Translations under genes and position numbers: made by a program
Notes under the pieces: model-generated
What the model was told of the DNA's origin: nothing
Databases searched by the model: none
The model's input: the letters and a program-made list of their open reading frames with translations, nothing else
DNA from: OMOG01 sp041485845
GTDB lineage: Bacteria; Acidobacteriota; Terriglobia; Bryobacterales; Bryobacteraceae
NCBI GenBank assembly: GCA_041485845.1
Contig: JBGPKH010000037.1
Coordinates: 1 to 26,410, forward strand
Length of the DNA: 26,410 nt
Direction: 5' to 3'
Shown: piece after piece, positions 7,650 to 13,433 of the stretch
How the letters are laid out: every line of letters begins with the position of its first letter
How positions within the stretch are numbered: position 1 is the stretch's first letter

Positions 7650-8438
7650 TTACGCCGGGCTCGCCACTTTGACCGCGCGAAGCTGCGCGACCGTCTCCTT
7701 GGCCTTCTCCAGTAACAGCACATGCTCCGCCGCCGCCCCTACGAAACGCATGCCGCGCTCAGCCCACATCCTGGCCATCGCCAGGCCTCGCGTCTGAATA
7801 CCGGGGACCACGCCGTGGTTGTTGCACTGTTCGATCAGCTTATCGACGGTGGAAAGCAGCAGCGGGTGGTCGAACTGGCCGGGGACGCCCAGCGAGATCG
7901 AAAGATCGGCCGGACCGACCATCGCGATATCCAGGCCCTTCAGCGAAAGAAGTTCGTCGGCGCGCTCCATCGCCACCGTGGTCTCGAACTGCACCACCGA
8001 GAGCGTATTGCGGTTCTGGTGCTCGATGATCTCGGGAAAGCTGCGGTTTTCGTAGCCGATCATGGTGGTGTTCACACCGTACCCGCGCTTGCCCTGCGGC
8101 GGAAATCGCATCCAGCTCAGCGCCTCTTCGAGAATTCGCGGATCTTCCACGCGCGGCAGGATGATGCCCTGCGCGCCCGAGTCCAGCAGCCTGGCGACCA
8201 GCGAATACAGCAGCTCGGCCACGCGGACGATCGGCGTGATGCCCGCCAGGTTGGAGGAGGCGATCATGTCCTGCACGGTCTCCAGGTCGTACGATCCGTG
8301 CTCCATGTCGATGAAGACGTAGTCGAACCCGGCGCAGGCAAAAGCGCGCGGGATCTCCGCGGACCGGTAGCATTGCAGTCCGCACCCGAAGACCGTCTCG
8401 CCTTTGGCCAGGCGTTCCCGGGTTTGATTGACTCGCAT
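7650..8438 (-). CDS. HpcH/HpaI-family aldolase (2-dehydro-3-deoxy-sugar acid or 4-hydroxy-2-oxo acid type)
   Basis: A 262-residue class II pyruvate-dependent aldolase with the HpcH/HpaI (phosphoenolpyruvate/pyruvate) TIM barrel. Key residues can be placed: DMEHGSYD with the catalytic His47, PIVRV with Arg72 for pyruvate, Glu152 in QFETTVAME and Asp178 in VGPADLSISLG as metal ligands. Family members cleave 2-keto-3-deoxy sugar acids (GarL, YfaU) or 4-hydroxy-2-oxoheptanedioate (HpaI) to pyruvate and an aldehyde. Exact substrate cannot be assigned. The start ATG at 8438 has a strong site, AAGGAG, nine bases upstream. It heads the minus-strand run that continues with the symporter. A palindromic operator candidate lies 24 to 41 bases before the start codon. 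Confidence 0.9.
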   Translation of the reverse strand: MRVNQTRERLAKGETVFGCGLQCYRSAEIPRAFACAGFDYVFIDMEHGSYDLETVQDMIASSNLAGITPIVRVAELLYSLVARLLDSGAQGIILPRVEDPRILEEALSWMRFPPQGKRGYGVNTTMIGYENRSFPEIIEHQNRNTLSVVQFETTVAMERADELLSLKGLDIAMVGPADLSISLGVPGQFDHPLLLSTVDKLIEQCNNHGVVPGIQTRGLAMARMWAERGMRFVGAAAEHVLLLEKAKETVAQLRAVKVASPA

Positions 8439-8461
8439 GAGGTGATGCTCCTTTTCTTGGA

Positions 8462-8479
8462 TTACCGCACGGTCGGTAA
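8462..8479. promoter_or_regulatory. Candidate operator upstream of the aldolase operon
   Basis: TTACCG and CGGTAA form a perfect inverted repeat with a 6-base spacer; a second, overlapping palindrome ACCGCACGGT lies at 8464-8473. Such symmetric sites in a leader fit a dimeric repressor of the TetR or a similar family. On the minus strand the site lies between a possible -10 (CATAGT at 8484-8489 complement) and the aldolase ribosome site. No regulator gene is adjacent, so the binding protein is unknown. Confidence 0.4.
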
Positions 8480-8540
8480 AAGACTATGCTAGCCTATCCT
8501 CTTGACGCCTGTGACTGTCCGCTAGTTTGCCGTCCCGTGT

Positions 8541-8594
8541 ACCGCTTGCTTCCGCGCGCGGCTCCGATCCGAGCCGCTACCGTGAGGGAGCGGT
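8541..8594. repeat. Dispersed palindromic repeat, copy B
   Basis: The right arm at 8564-8594 (CCGATCCGAGCCGC through GAGGGAGCGGT) is nearly the reverse complement of the left arm of copy A at 4591-4620. The left arm at 8541-8563 (ACCGCTTGCTTCC, GCGCGGCTCC) is a diverged inverse of it, so the unit folds as a hairpin. It sits between the divergent aldolase and rsgA genes, 35 bases before the rsgA start. Confidence 0.7.
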
Positions 8595-8629
8595 GTGTTG
8601 TCCTCTGCAATCCCCCGGAGCGAACAGTC

Positions 8630-9694
8630 ATGAATCTGGAATCTCTTGGCGCCGATCCCTATATTTACGGCGCATTCGAACGTTACGCCGCGCAGGGCCT
8701 GATTCTGGGCCGCGTGGCAATTTCTAACCGCGACCAATACCGGCTTTACACCGAAGAGGCCGAACTCACCGCCGAGCCTTCGGGCGCGCTGTGGTATCGC
8801 GCGCCGGACCGCGCCTCCATGCCCGTGGTGGGCGATTGGGTGGCGGCTCGAATGGTGGCGCCGGAGCAGGCGATCGTCGAAGCCGTGCTCCCGCGGCGCA
8901 CCTGCTTTTCCCGTCGGGCCGCCGGGCGGCGCGAGGAAGAGCAGCCGCTGGCCGCCAACATCGACCTGGTGTTTCTGGTGTGCGGCCTGGATGGCGATTT
9001 CAACCTTCGCCGGCTGGAGCGCTACCTCACGCTCGCGGCGGAGAGCGGCGCGTCTCCGGTGATCGTACTCAACAAGGCGGACGTTTGCGAGGATCTCGTT
9101 GCGCGCCTCGCCGAGACCGCCGCTATCGCCGCCGGGGCCCCCGTGTTACCCGCCAGCGCGCGGGATGGCGAGGGACTCGACGCGCTCACCTGCTTCCTCG
9201 CGCCGGGCAGAACGGTGGCGCTGCTGGGGTCGTCGGGGGTCGGGAAATCGACCATCGTGAACCGCCTGCTCGGCGAGGAGCGCTTTCGCACCCGGGAAGT
9301 GCGCGAGGACGACAGTCGCGGGCGCCACACCACCACGCACCGCGAGCTCGTACCGCTGCCGCTGGGCGGGGCACTCATCGACACGCCGGGCTTGCGGGAG
9401 TTGCAGCTTTGGGCGGGCCAGGAGAGCGTTGCCGGCACGTTCGAGGAGATCGCGGAGGTGGCGGCCAACTGCCGGTACCGCGACTGTTCCCACTCGGGCG
9501 AACTGGGATGCGCGGTGGCTAAGGCGCTGGAAGAAGGCGCCATCACGCGCGAGCGGTGGGAGAGTTATCGCAAGCTGCTGGGGGAAGCACGGCGTCATGA
9601 GCTGATGGCCGATCCGCTGGCGGCGAAGGAGGCGAAGCGCAAGTTGAAGGTGATGTTCCAGGCGCACAAGAAGCACTACAAGTTTCGCCGCTAG
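8630..9694 (+). CDS. rsgA: Ribosome small subunit-dependent GTPase A (RsgA/YjeQ)
   Basis: A 354-residue circularly permuted GTPase. Order is diagnostic: an N-terminal OB-like domain (about 20-90), then the G4 motif NKAD at 148-151, the P-loop GSSGVGKS at 200-207, switch region with GRHTTTH (231-237), DTPG at 251-254, and a C-terminal zinc knuckle with Cys281, Cys286, His288 and Cys294 (CRYRDCSHSGELGC). RsgA checks late 30S ribosome assembly and helps release RbfA. I chose the ATG at 8630 because CGGAG lies 7-11 bases upstream and MNLESLGADPYIYGAF matches the usual N-terminus; the open frame continues upstream through a repeat element, which is not expected to be translated. Monocistronic, convergent with the nucleoside hydrolase. 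Confidence 0.95.
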   Translation: MNLESLGADPYIYGAFERYAAQGLILGRVAISNRDQYRLYTEEAELTAEPSGALWYRAPDRASMPVVGDWVAARMVAPEQAIVEAVLPRRTCFSRRAAGRREEEQPLAANIDLVFLVCGLDGDFNLRRLERYLTLAAESGASPVIVLNKADVCEDLVARLAETAAIAAGAPVLPASARDGEGLDALTCFLAPGRTVALLGSSGVGKSTIVNRLLGEERFRTREVREDDSRGRHTTTHRELVPLPLGGALIDTPGLRELQLWAGQESVAGTFEEIAEVAANCRYRDCSHSGELGCAVAKALEEGAITRERWESYRKLLGEARRHELMADPLAAKEAKRKLKVMFQAHKKHYKFRR

Positions 9695-9699
9695 GAGTG

Positions 9700-9721
9700 G
9701 GATAGGCCTCCCGGCCTGTCC
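9700..9721. terminator. Hairpin between convergent rsgA and nucleoside hydrolase genes
   Basis: GGATAGGCC, loop TCCC, then GGCCTGTCC form a 9-bp stem with one G-U or A-C position depending on strand. It starts 5 bases after the rsgA stop. There is no clear T-run on either side, so it may act as a weak bidirectional terminator or simply be another dispersed palindrome. Confidence 0.5.
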
Positions 9722-9748
9722 TCCTTGCGAATTCGGCTTCAGCCTGTC

Positions 9749-10720
9749 TCATTGCCTGGTTCTTAGCGCCGCGTACAACCCCTGCTTCCAGCGCGCTACG
9801 TCGATGGTCCAGCAGACGCTCGCCTTGGGCAAACCCAGGACCGCGCGCCACACTTCGCGGTTGCGCTCGTCGGCAGCCACGCCGAGCCGGTCCACCACGG
9901 TCATGCCGCGGGTCAGGCCACTCGCGACCTCCACCTCCGTGTAATGCGCGCTCGTGGACGTACAGACGGTGGGATCGAGAGCAATCGACATGGCCACCGG
10001 GTCCGGCAGCGAGATTCCGTCCTCGCCCGTCTGCACGCGCAGGGCTTGCCGGGCGGCCGTGTTGCACTCGATGGCGAAGCGCGCGAGCGGAGTGTCCAGG
10101 CTCAGTACGTGATCGATATCGGCCTGGTTCAGCACGGCCTCGCCGCAGCAGAGATGCCACCCCACCAGCTCGATCGGCATGCCGGAGTGCAGGACCATGC
10201 GCGCGGCTTCGGGGTCCACCCAGACGTTGTACTCCGCGGCCGGAGTGACGTTTCCCACCGAACAGGGATTGCCGCCCATCAGGACACAGCGGCTCACGCT
10301 CGCTGCGATCGCCGGTTCCCGCGCCAGGGCCATCGCCACATTCGTGAGAGGGCCCAGCGTCACCAGGACGATCCCGGGATTGGCGCGGACGGTCTCGATG
10401 ATGGCCTCCACCGCATGCGCCTGTTCCGGGGAACGGTTGGGATCCGGATAGCCGCGATCGCCGAGGCCATCCTTGCCGTGGAACCACTCGGCGTTGGCGT
10501 ATTCGCGCCGCAGCGGCTTCGCGGCGCCGGAGTATACGGGCACGTCCGACCCGCAGAGTTCCGCGACGTACAGCGCATTGCGCGTGGCCTGATCCACAGG
10601 CACGTTGCCCGCGACCACCGTGATGGCGGCCACGCGAACGTCCGGCGCGCGCAGTGCCATGATCAGGGCCACGGCATCGTCCGAAGCGGTGTCGGTATCG
10701 ATCAGGAAGGTTCGCCGCAC
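9749..10720 (-). CDS. Inosine-uridine type nucleoside hydrolase
   Basis: A 323-residue nucleoside hydrolase, the usual family length. The calcium and ribose site DTDTASDD (residues 8-15, with Asp10 and Asp15), the LVTLGPLTNVAMAL strand (119-132), VLMGGN (146-151) and AAEYNVWVDPEAA (161-173) are all conserved. It hydrolyses the N-glycosidic bond of nucleosides to give ribose and a base. At the C-terminal part of the site the family usually has His-Asp-Pro; here residues 239-241 are Pro-Asp-Pro (SLPDPVA), so the calcium-binding Asp240 is kept but the catalytic-acid His is replaced. Substrate range may therefore differ from inosine-uridine hydrolases. It is divergent from the DinB-like gene, with 35 bases between start codons. 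Confidence 0.9.
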   Translation of the reverse strand: MRRTFLIDTDTASDDAVALIMALRAPDVRVAAITVVAGNVPVDQATRNALYVAELCGSDVPVYSGAAKPLRREYANAEWFHGKDGLGDRGYPDPNRSPEQAHAVEAIIETVRANPGIVLVTLGPLTNVAMALAREPAIAASVSRCVLMGGNPCSVGNVTPAAEYNVWVDPEAARMVLHSGMPIELVGWHLCCGEAVLNQADIDHVLSLDTPLARFAIECNTAARQALRVQTGEDGISLPDPVAMSIALDPTVCTSTSAHYTEVEVASGLTRGMTVVDRLGVAADERNREVWRAVLGLPKASVCWTIDVARWKQGLYAALRTRQ

Positions 10721-10755
10721 CAGATCAGGGTATCATCGGATTCGAGGTGGACGCG

Positions 10756-11283
10756 ATGAATCGACGCAAAGCAATCCGGGCCATGGCGATCGGGACAGCC
10801 GCGGCCGCAGGCCCGGCGTGGGCGGCGGGAAAACATCTGGAGGTCTTCCTGGCGCGATGGGACAAGGCCAAGGTCTTCACCTTGCAAGTGGCCGACGCCA
10901 TGCCGGCCGACGCCTACGGCTTCAAGCCGAAACCCGAGATGCGGGCGTTCGGGGAACTCATTCAGCACCTGGCCACCAACAACGCCTTCTACATCTCGCG
11001 CTTCAAGGCCGGCGAGATTCCGGACTCGCTCCAGCCTCCGGAGAAGTTCGATAAGGAAACCACAAAGCGGTACCTCACCGGGACCTTCGACTTCTGCGCC
11101 GGCGTGCTCAAGGGCATCAGCGAGGCGGACCTGGACAAGTCCTACCCGGGCCGTCCCAATACGCCGCCGCAGACGGGTTGGGACTGGGTGCTGCACGCTT
11201 TCATTCACACGTCCCATCACCGCGGCTATGCCGAGGTCTACCTGCGGGAGAAGGGGATCACGCCGCCGCGATACTCGGTGTGA
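10756..11283 (+). CDS. DinB-family (four-helix bundle) protein with N-terminal export signal
   Basis: A 175-residue protein with the ATG at 10756 preceded at good spacing by GAGGTGG; a GTG at 10747 is an alternative. Residues 1-23 (NRRKAIRAMAIGTAAAAGPAWA) look like a signal peptide with a twin-Arg-like start. The rest is a DinB/DfsB-type four-helix bundle. The metal-binding histidines appear as His71 (LIQHLATN) and the HTSHHRGYAEVYLR segment (His151, His154/155). DinB-like proteins include metal-dependent thiol transferases, but most are uncharacterised, so the reaction is unknown. A TATCAT box at 10731-10736 may be its -10. The next gene starts 3 bases after its stop, so the two are probably co-transcribed. 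Confidence 0.85.
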   Translation: MNRRKAIRAMAIGTAAAAGPAWAAGKHLEVFLARWDKAKVFTLQVADAMPADAYGFKPKPEMRAFGELIQHLATNNAFYISRFKAGEIPDSLQPPEKFDKETTKRYLTGTFDFCAGVLKGISEADLDKSYPGRPNTPPQTGWDWVLHAFIHTSHHRGYAEVYLREKGITPPRYSV

Positions 11284-11286
11284 GTC

Positions 11287-11946
11287 ATGGCGATCCCGAT
11301 TCTGATTGCGTTGCTCTTCGCTCCGCCGCAGCTCGCCAACGACTGGGCGCTGGTGTCCGGCGTGCGCGTGGGCCCGATCACCGCCGGCGCCGTGCGCGAC
11401 GACTTGAATCGCCTCTTCCCCAAGGAGGCGGTGGAAGACGACGAGATCGAGCTGGACGAAGGCATGCTCCAGCCGGCGACGTTCGTCTTCCGCAGAGATC
11501 CCTCGCAGACCCTGGCGATTTCGTGGAACGGCAAAGGCCCGCAGGCGCACCCCAAGCAGATCTTCGTGTGCCACGGGCTGCGGCGTGGAACGTGCCGCTG
11601 GCAGGCGGCAGACGGCATCCGCATGGGGACGAGGCTCACCGAACTGGAAACCTTGAATGGCAAGCCGTTCACCGTCTCGGGCTTCGGGTACAACTACGGC
11701 GGCAACGTGCTCTCGTGGGACGGCGGCAAACTCGAAGGGCTCGACTGCGGTGGACGGCTCGTCCTGACTCTCGATGGCGAGCGGACGGGCAGCCGCTATT
11801 CGGCGCCGATGACTTCCGAGGAAACGCACGCCGTCCGCGGCGACCGGTCGATTTCCTCCAGCACGCCGGCAATGCGGAAGCTGAATCCGCGGGTGGTCGG
11901 CATCCTGTTTCAATTTCCGGGACCCGATAGCAAGCGGTGCGAGTAG
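11287..11946 (+). CDS. Hypothetical, probably exported protein
   Basis: A 219-residue protein I cannot assign to a named family. The first 18 residues (MAIPILIALLFAPPQLAN) are hydrophobic and probably a signal peptide. What follows looks like a soluble beta-rich domain with a VGPITAGAVRDDLNRLFP segment, a GTRLTELETLNGKPF segment and GFGYNYGGNVLSWDGGKL. The pattern of 'direct the protein's strength at a threshold' residues seen in lipoprotein-type acidobacterial proteins is not enough for a functional call. It contains three cysteines (CHG, RCRW-like, DCGG). It starts 3 bases after the DinB-like gene, so both are likely expressed together. Confidence 0.7.
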   Translation: MAIPILIALLFAPPQLANDWALVSGVRVGPITAGAVRDDLNRLFPKEAVEDDEIELDEGMLQPATFVFRRDPSQTLAISWNGKGPQAHPKQIFVCHGLRRGTCRWQAADGIRMGTRLTELETLNGKPFTVSGFGYNYGGNVLSWDGGKLEGLDCGGRLVLTLDGERTGSRYSAPMTSEETHAVRGDRSISSSTPAMRKLNPRVVGILFQFPGPDSKRCE

Positions 11947-12004
11947 CGTGGCATCCAGATCTGCAACTTGATATAGTTGTCACGGCAAACTAAAGGAGGA
12001 TCTC

Positions 12005-13396
12005 ATGGCCGGATCGCGTTCCCTTCGATGGTCCATCGGACTGGTTTTGTTGGCGCTGGGGGCTAGCCTGGCCTACCAGCAGCAGGGGGCGCCACCAACG
12101 GCGACCCAGTTGGCCTCGCAGGAAGATCATCAGAAAATGATGGATCTTCTGAAAATCCCTTCCCTCCGCCGCGGAGCGAACGGCAGCAATCCCCAGGCGG
12201 AGAACTACGCGAACTACGACGAGGCCAAGGCCAATCCGTATCCCGACCTGCCGAATCCGCTGGTGCTGAAGAACGGCAAGAAGGTGACGAAAGCCGACGT
12301 GTGGTGGAAACAGCGCCGTCCGGAGATCGTCGAAGATTTCGATCGCGAGATCTACGGCCGGATGCCCAAGAACACCCCCAAGGTGAATTGGGAAGTGACC
12401 GGCACCACCAACGGAACCAACGGGGATGTCGCGGTGATCACGAAGCAGCTCGTGGGGCACGTCGACAATTCGTCGTACCCGCAGGTCACCGTGGATATCC
12501 AACTGGCACTGACTACTCCGGCCAATGCGCAAGGACCGGCGCCGGTGATCATGGAATTCGGCTTCACGGGATTCGGCCCCGGACGCGGACCGGCGACCGC
12601 GGGCCGAGGCGGGCCACCCACTCCCACCGGACCAACATGGCAACAACAGGTCCTCGCGAAAGGCTGGGGCTACGCCATCCTTTCCCCTGGCAGCATTCAG
12701 GCCGATAACGGCGCGGGCCTGACGCAGGGCATCATCGGCCTCATGAACAAGGGCCAACTGCGCAAGGCCGACGATTGGGGCGCGCTGCGCGCCTGGGCCT
12801 GGGGCGCCAGCCGCGCCCTCGATTACTTCGAGACCGACAAGGCCGTGGACGCCAAGCGCGTCGGCGTGGAAGGCCACTCGCGCTACGGCAAGGCGACCGC
12901 CGTTGCCATGGCCTACGACGACCGTTTCGCCATTGCGTTTGTCAGCTCTTCGGGCGAAGGCGGCGTCAAGCTGCACCGCCGCAATTGGGGCGAGCTGGTG
13001 GAGAACGTCGCGGCGACCAGCGAATACCACTGGATGGCGGGCAACTTCATGAAGTACGCCGGTCCGCTGAACTGGAACGATCTGCCGGTGGATTCGCACG
13101 AGCTGGTGGCCTTGTGCGCGCCACGTCCGGTGTTCATCAGCGCGGGCGCGACCAAAGGCGACGGATGGGTGGACGCCAAGGGCATGTTCCTGGCCGGGGC
13201 GGGCGCGGGGCCGGTGTACAAGCTGCTGGGGAAGAAGGACCTCGGGACCAGCGAGTTTCCGGAGATCGAGACTACGCTCATCGACGGCGACGTGGGCTTC
13301 CGCCAGCACAGCGGCGGACACACTCCGGGGCCGAACTGGCCGGTGTTCCTGACGTTCGCGGAGCGGTATTTCAAGGGGGCTCCGGCGAAACGGTAG
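12005..13396 (+). CDS. Glucuronoyl esterase-like alpha/beta hydrolase (CE15 type), exported
   Basis: A 463-residue protein with a very strong ribosome site, AAAGGAGG, five bases before the ATG. Residues 1-23 are a signal peptide. The alpha/beta-hydrolase core shows the CE15 nucleophile motif VEGHSRYGKA (Ser292), then FVSSSGEGGVKLHRRNWGE (313-331, glycine turn and the substrate-recognising region), ALCAPRPVFISAG (369-381), and the catalytic histidine region FRQHSGGHTPGP (His435 or His439). CE15 enzymes cleave the ester between lignin alcohols and 4-O-methyl-glucuronate on xylan, and Solibacter-type acidobacteria are known to carry several. Bacterial CE15 members differ in the position of the acid residue, which I could not fix. 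A TATAGT box at 11972-11977 could be a -10. It ends at a hairpin shared with the convergent kinase. Confidence 0.82.
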   Translation: MAGSRSLRWSIGLVLLALGASLAYQQQGAPPTATQLASQEDHQKMMDLLKIPSLRRGANGSNPQAENYANYDEAKANPYPDLPNPLVLKNGKKVTKADVWWKQRRPEIVEDFDREIYGRMPKNTPKVNWEVTGTTNGTNGDVAVITKQLVGHVDNSSYPQVTVDIQLALTTPANAQGPAPVIMEFGFTGFGPGRGPATAGRGGPPTPTGPTWQQQVLAKGWGYAILSPGSIQADNGAGLTQGIIGLMNKGQLRKADDWGALRAWAWGASRALDYFETDKAVDAKRVGVEGHSRYGKATAVAMAYDDRFAIAFVSSSGEGGVKLHRRNWGELVENVAATSEYHWMAGNFMKYAGPLNWNDLPVDSHELVALCAPRPVFISAGATKGDGWVDAKGMFLAGAGAGPVYKLLGKKDLGTSEFPEIETTLIDGDVGFRQHSGGHTPGPNWPVFLTFAERYFKGAPAKR

Positions 13397-13405
13397 GCCT
13401 CGAGA

Positions 13406-13433
13406 GACAGACGACAAAAGGCGATCGTCTGTC
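13406..13433. terminator. Bidirectional terminator-like hairpin between esterase and kinase genes
   Basis: GACAGACGA at 13406-13414 and TCGTCTGTC at 13425-13433 are perfect 9-base inverse copies with a 10-base loop. The hairpin fills the 37-base gap between two convergent genes and abuts the kinase stop codon. On the minus strand the loop carries CCTTTTG; there is no strong T-run after the stem. Confidence 0.6.

Noticed and set aside
8486..8629. N-terminal extension of rsgA by 48 codons
   Set aside because: It would translate the dispersed palindrome; the ATG at 8630 has a ribosome site and the family-like N-terminus.
10702..11913. 403-codon minus frame antisense to the DinB-like and hypothetical genes
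   Set aside because: It overlaps two plus-strand genes with good starts and has no recognisable domain.
11990..13417. 475-codon minus frame antisense to the CE15-like esterase
   Set aside because: Same type of high-GC antisense frame; the plus-strand gene has a strong ribosome site, signal peptide and catalytic motifs.
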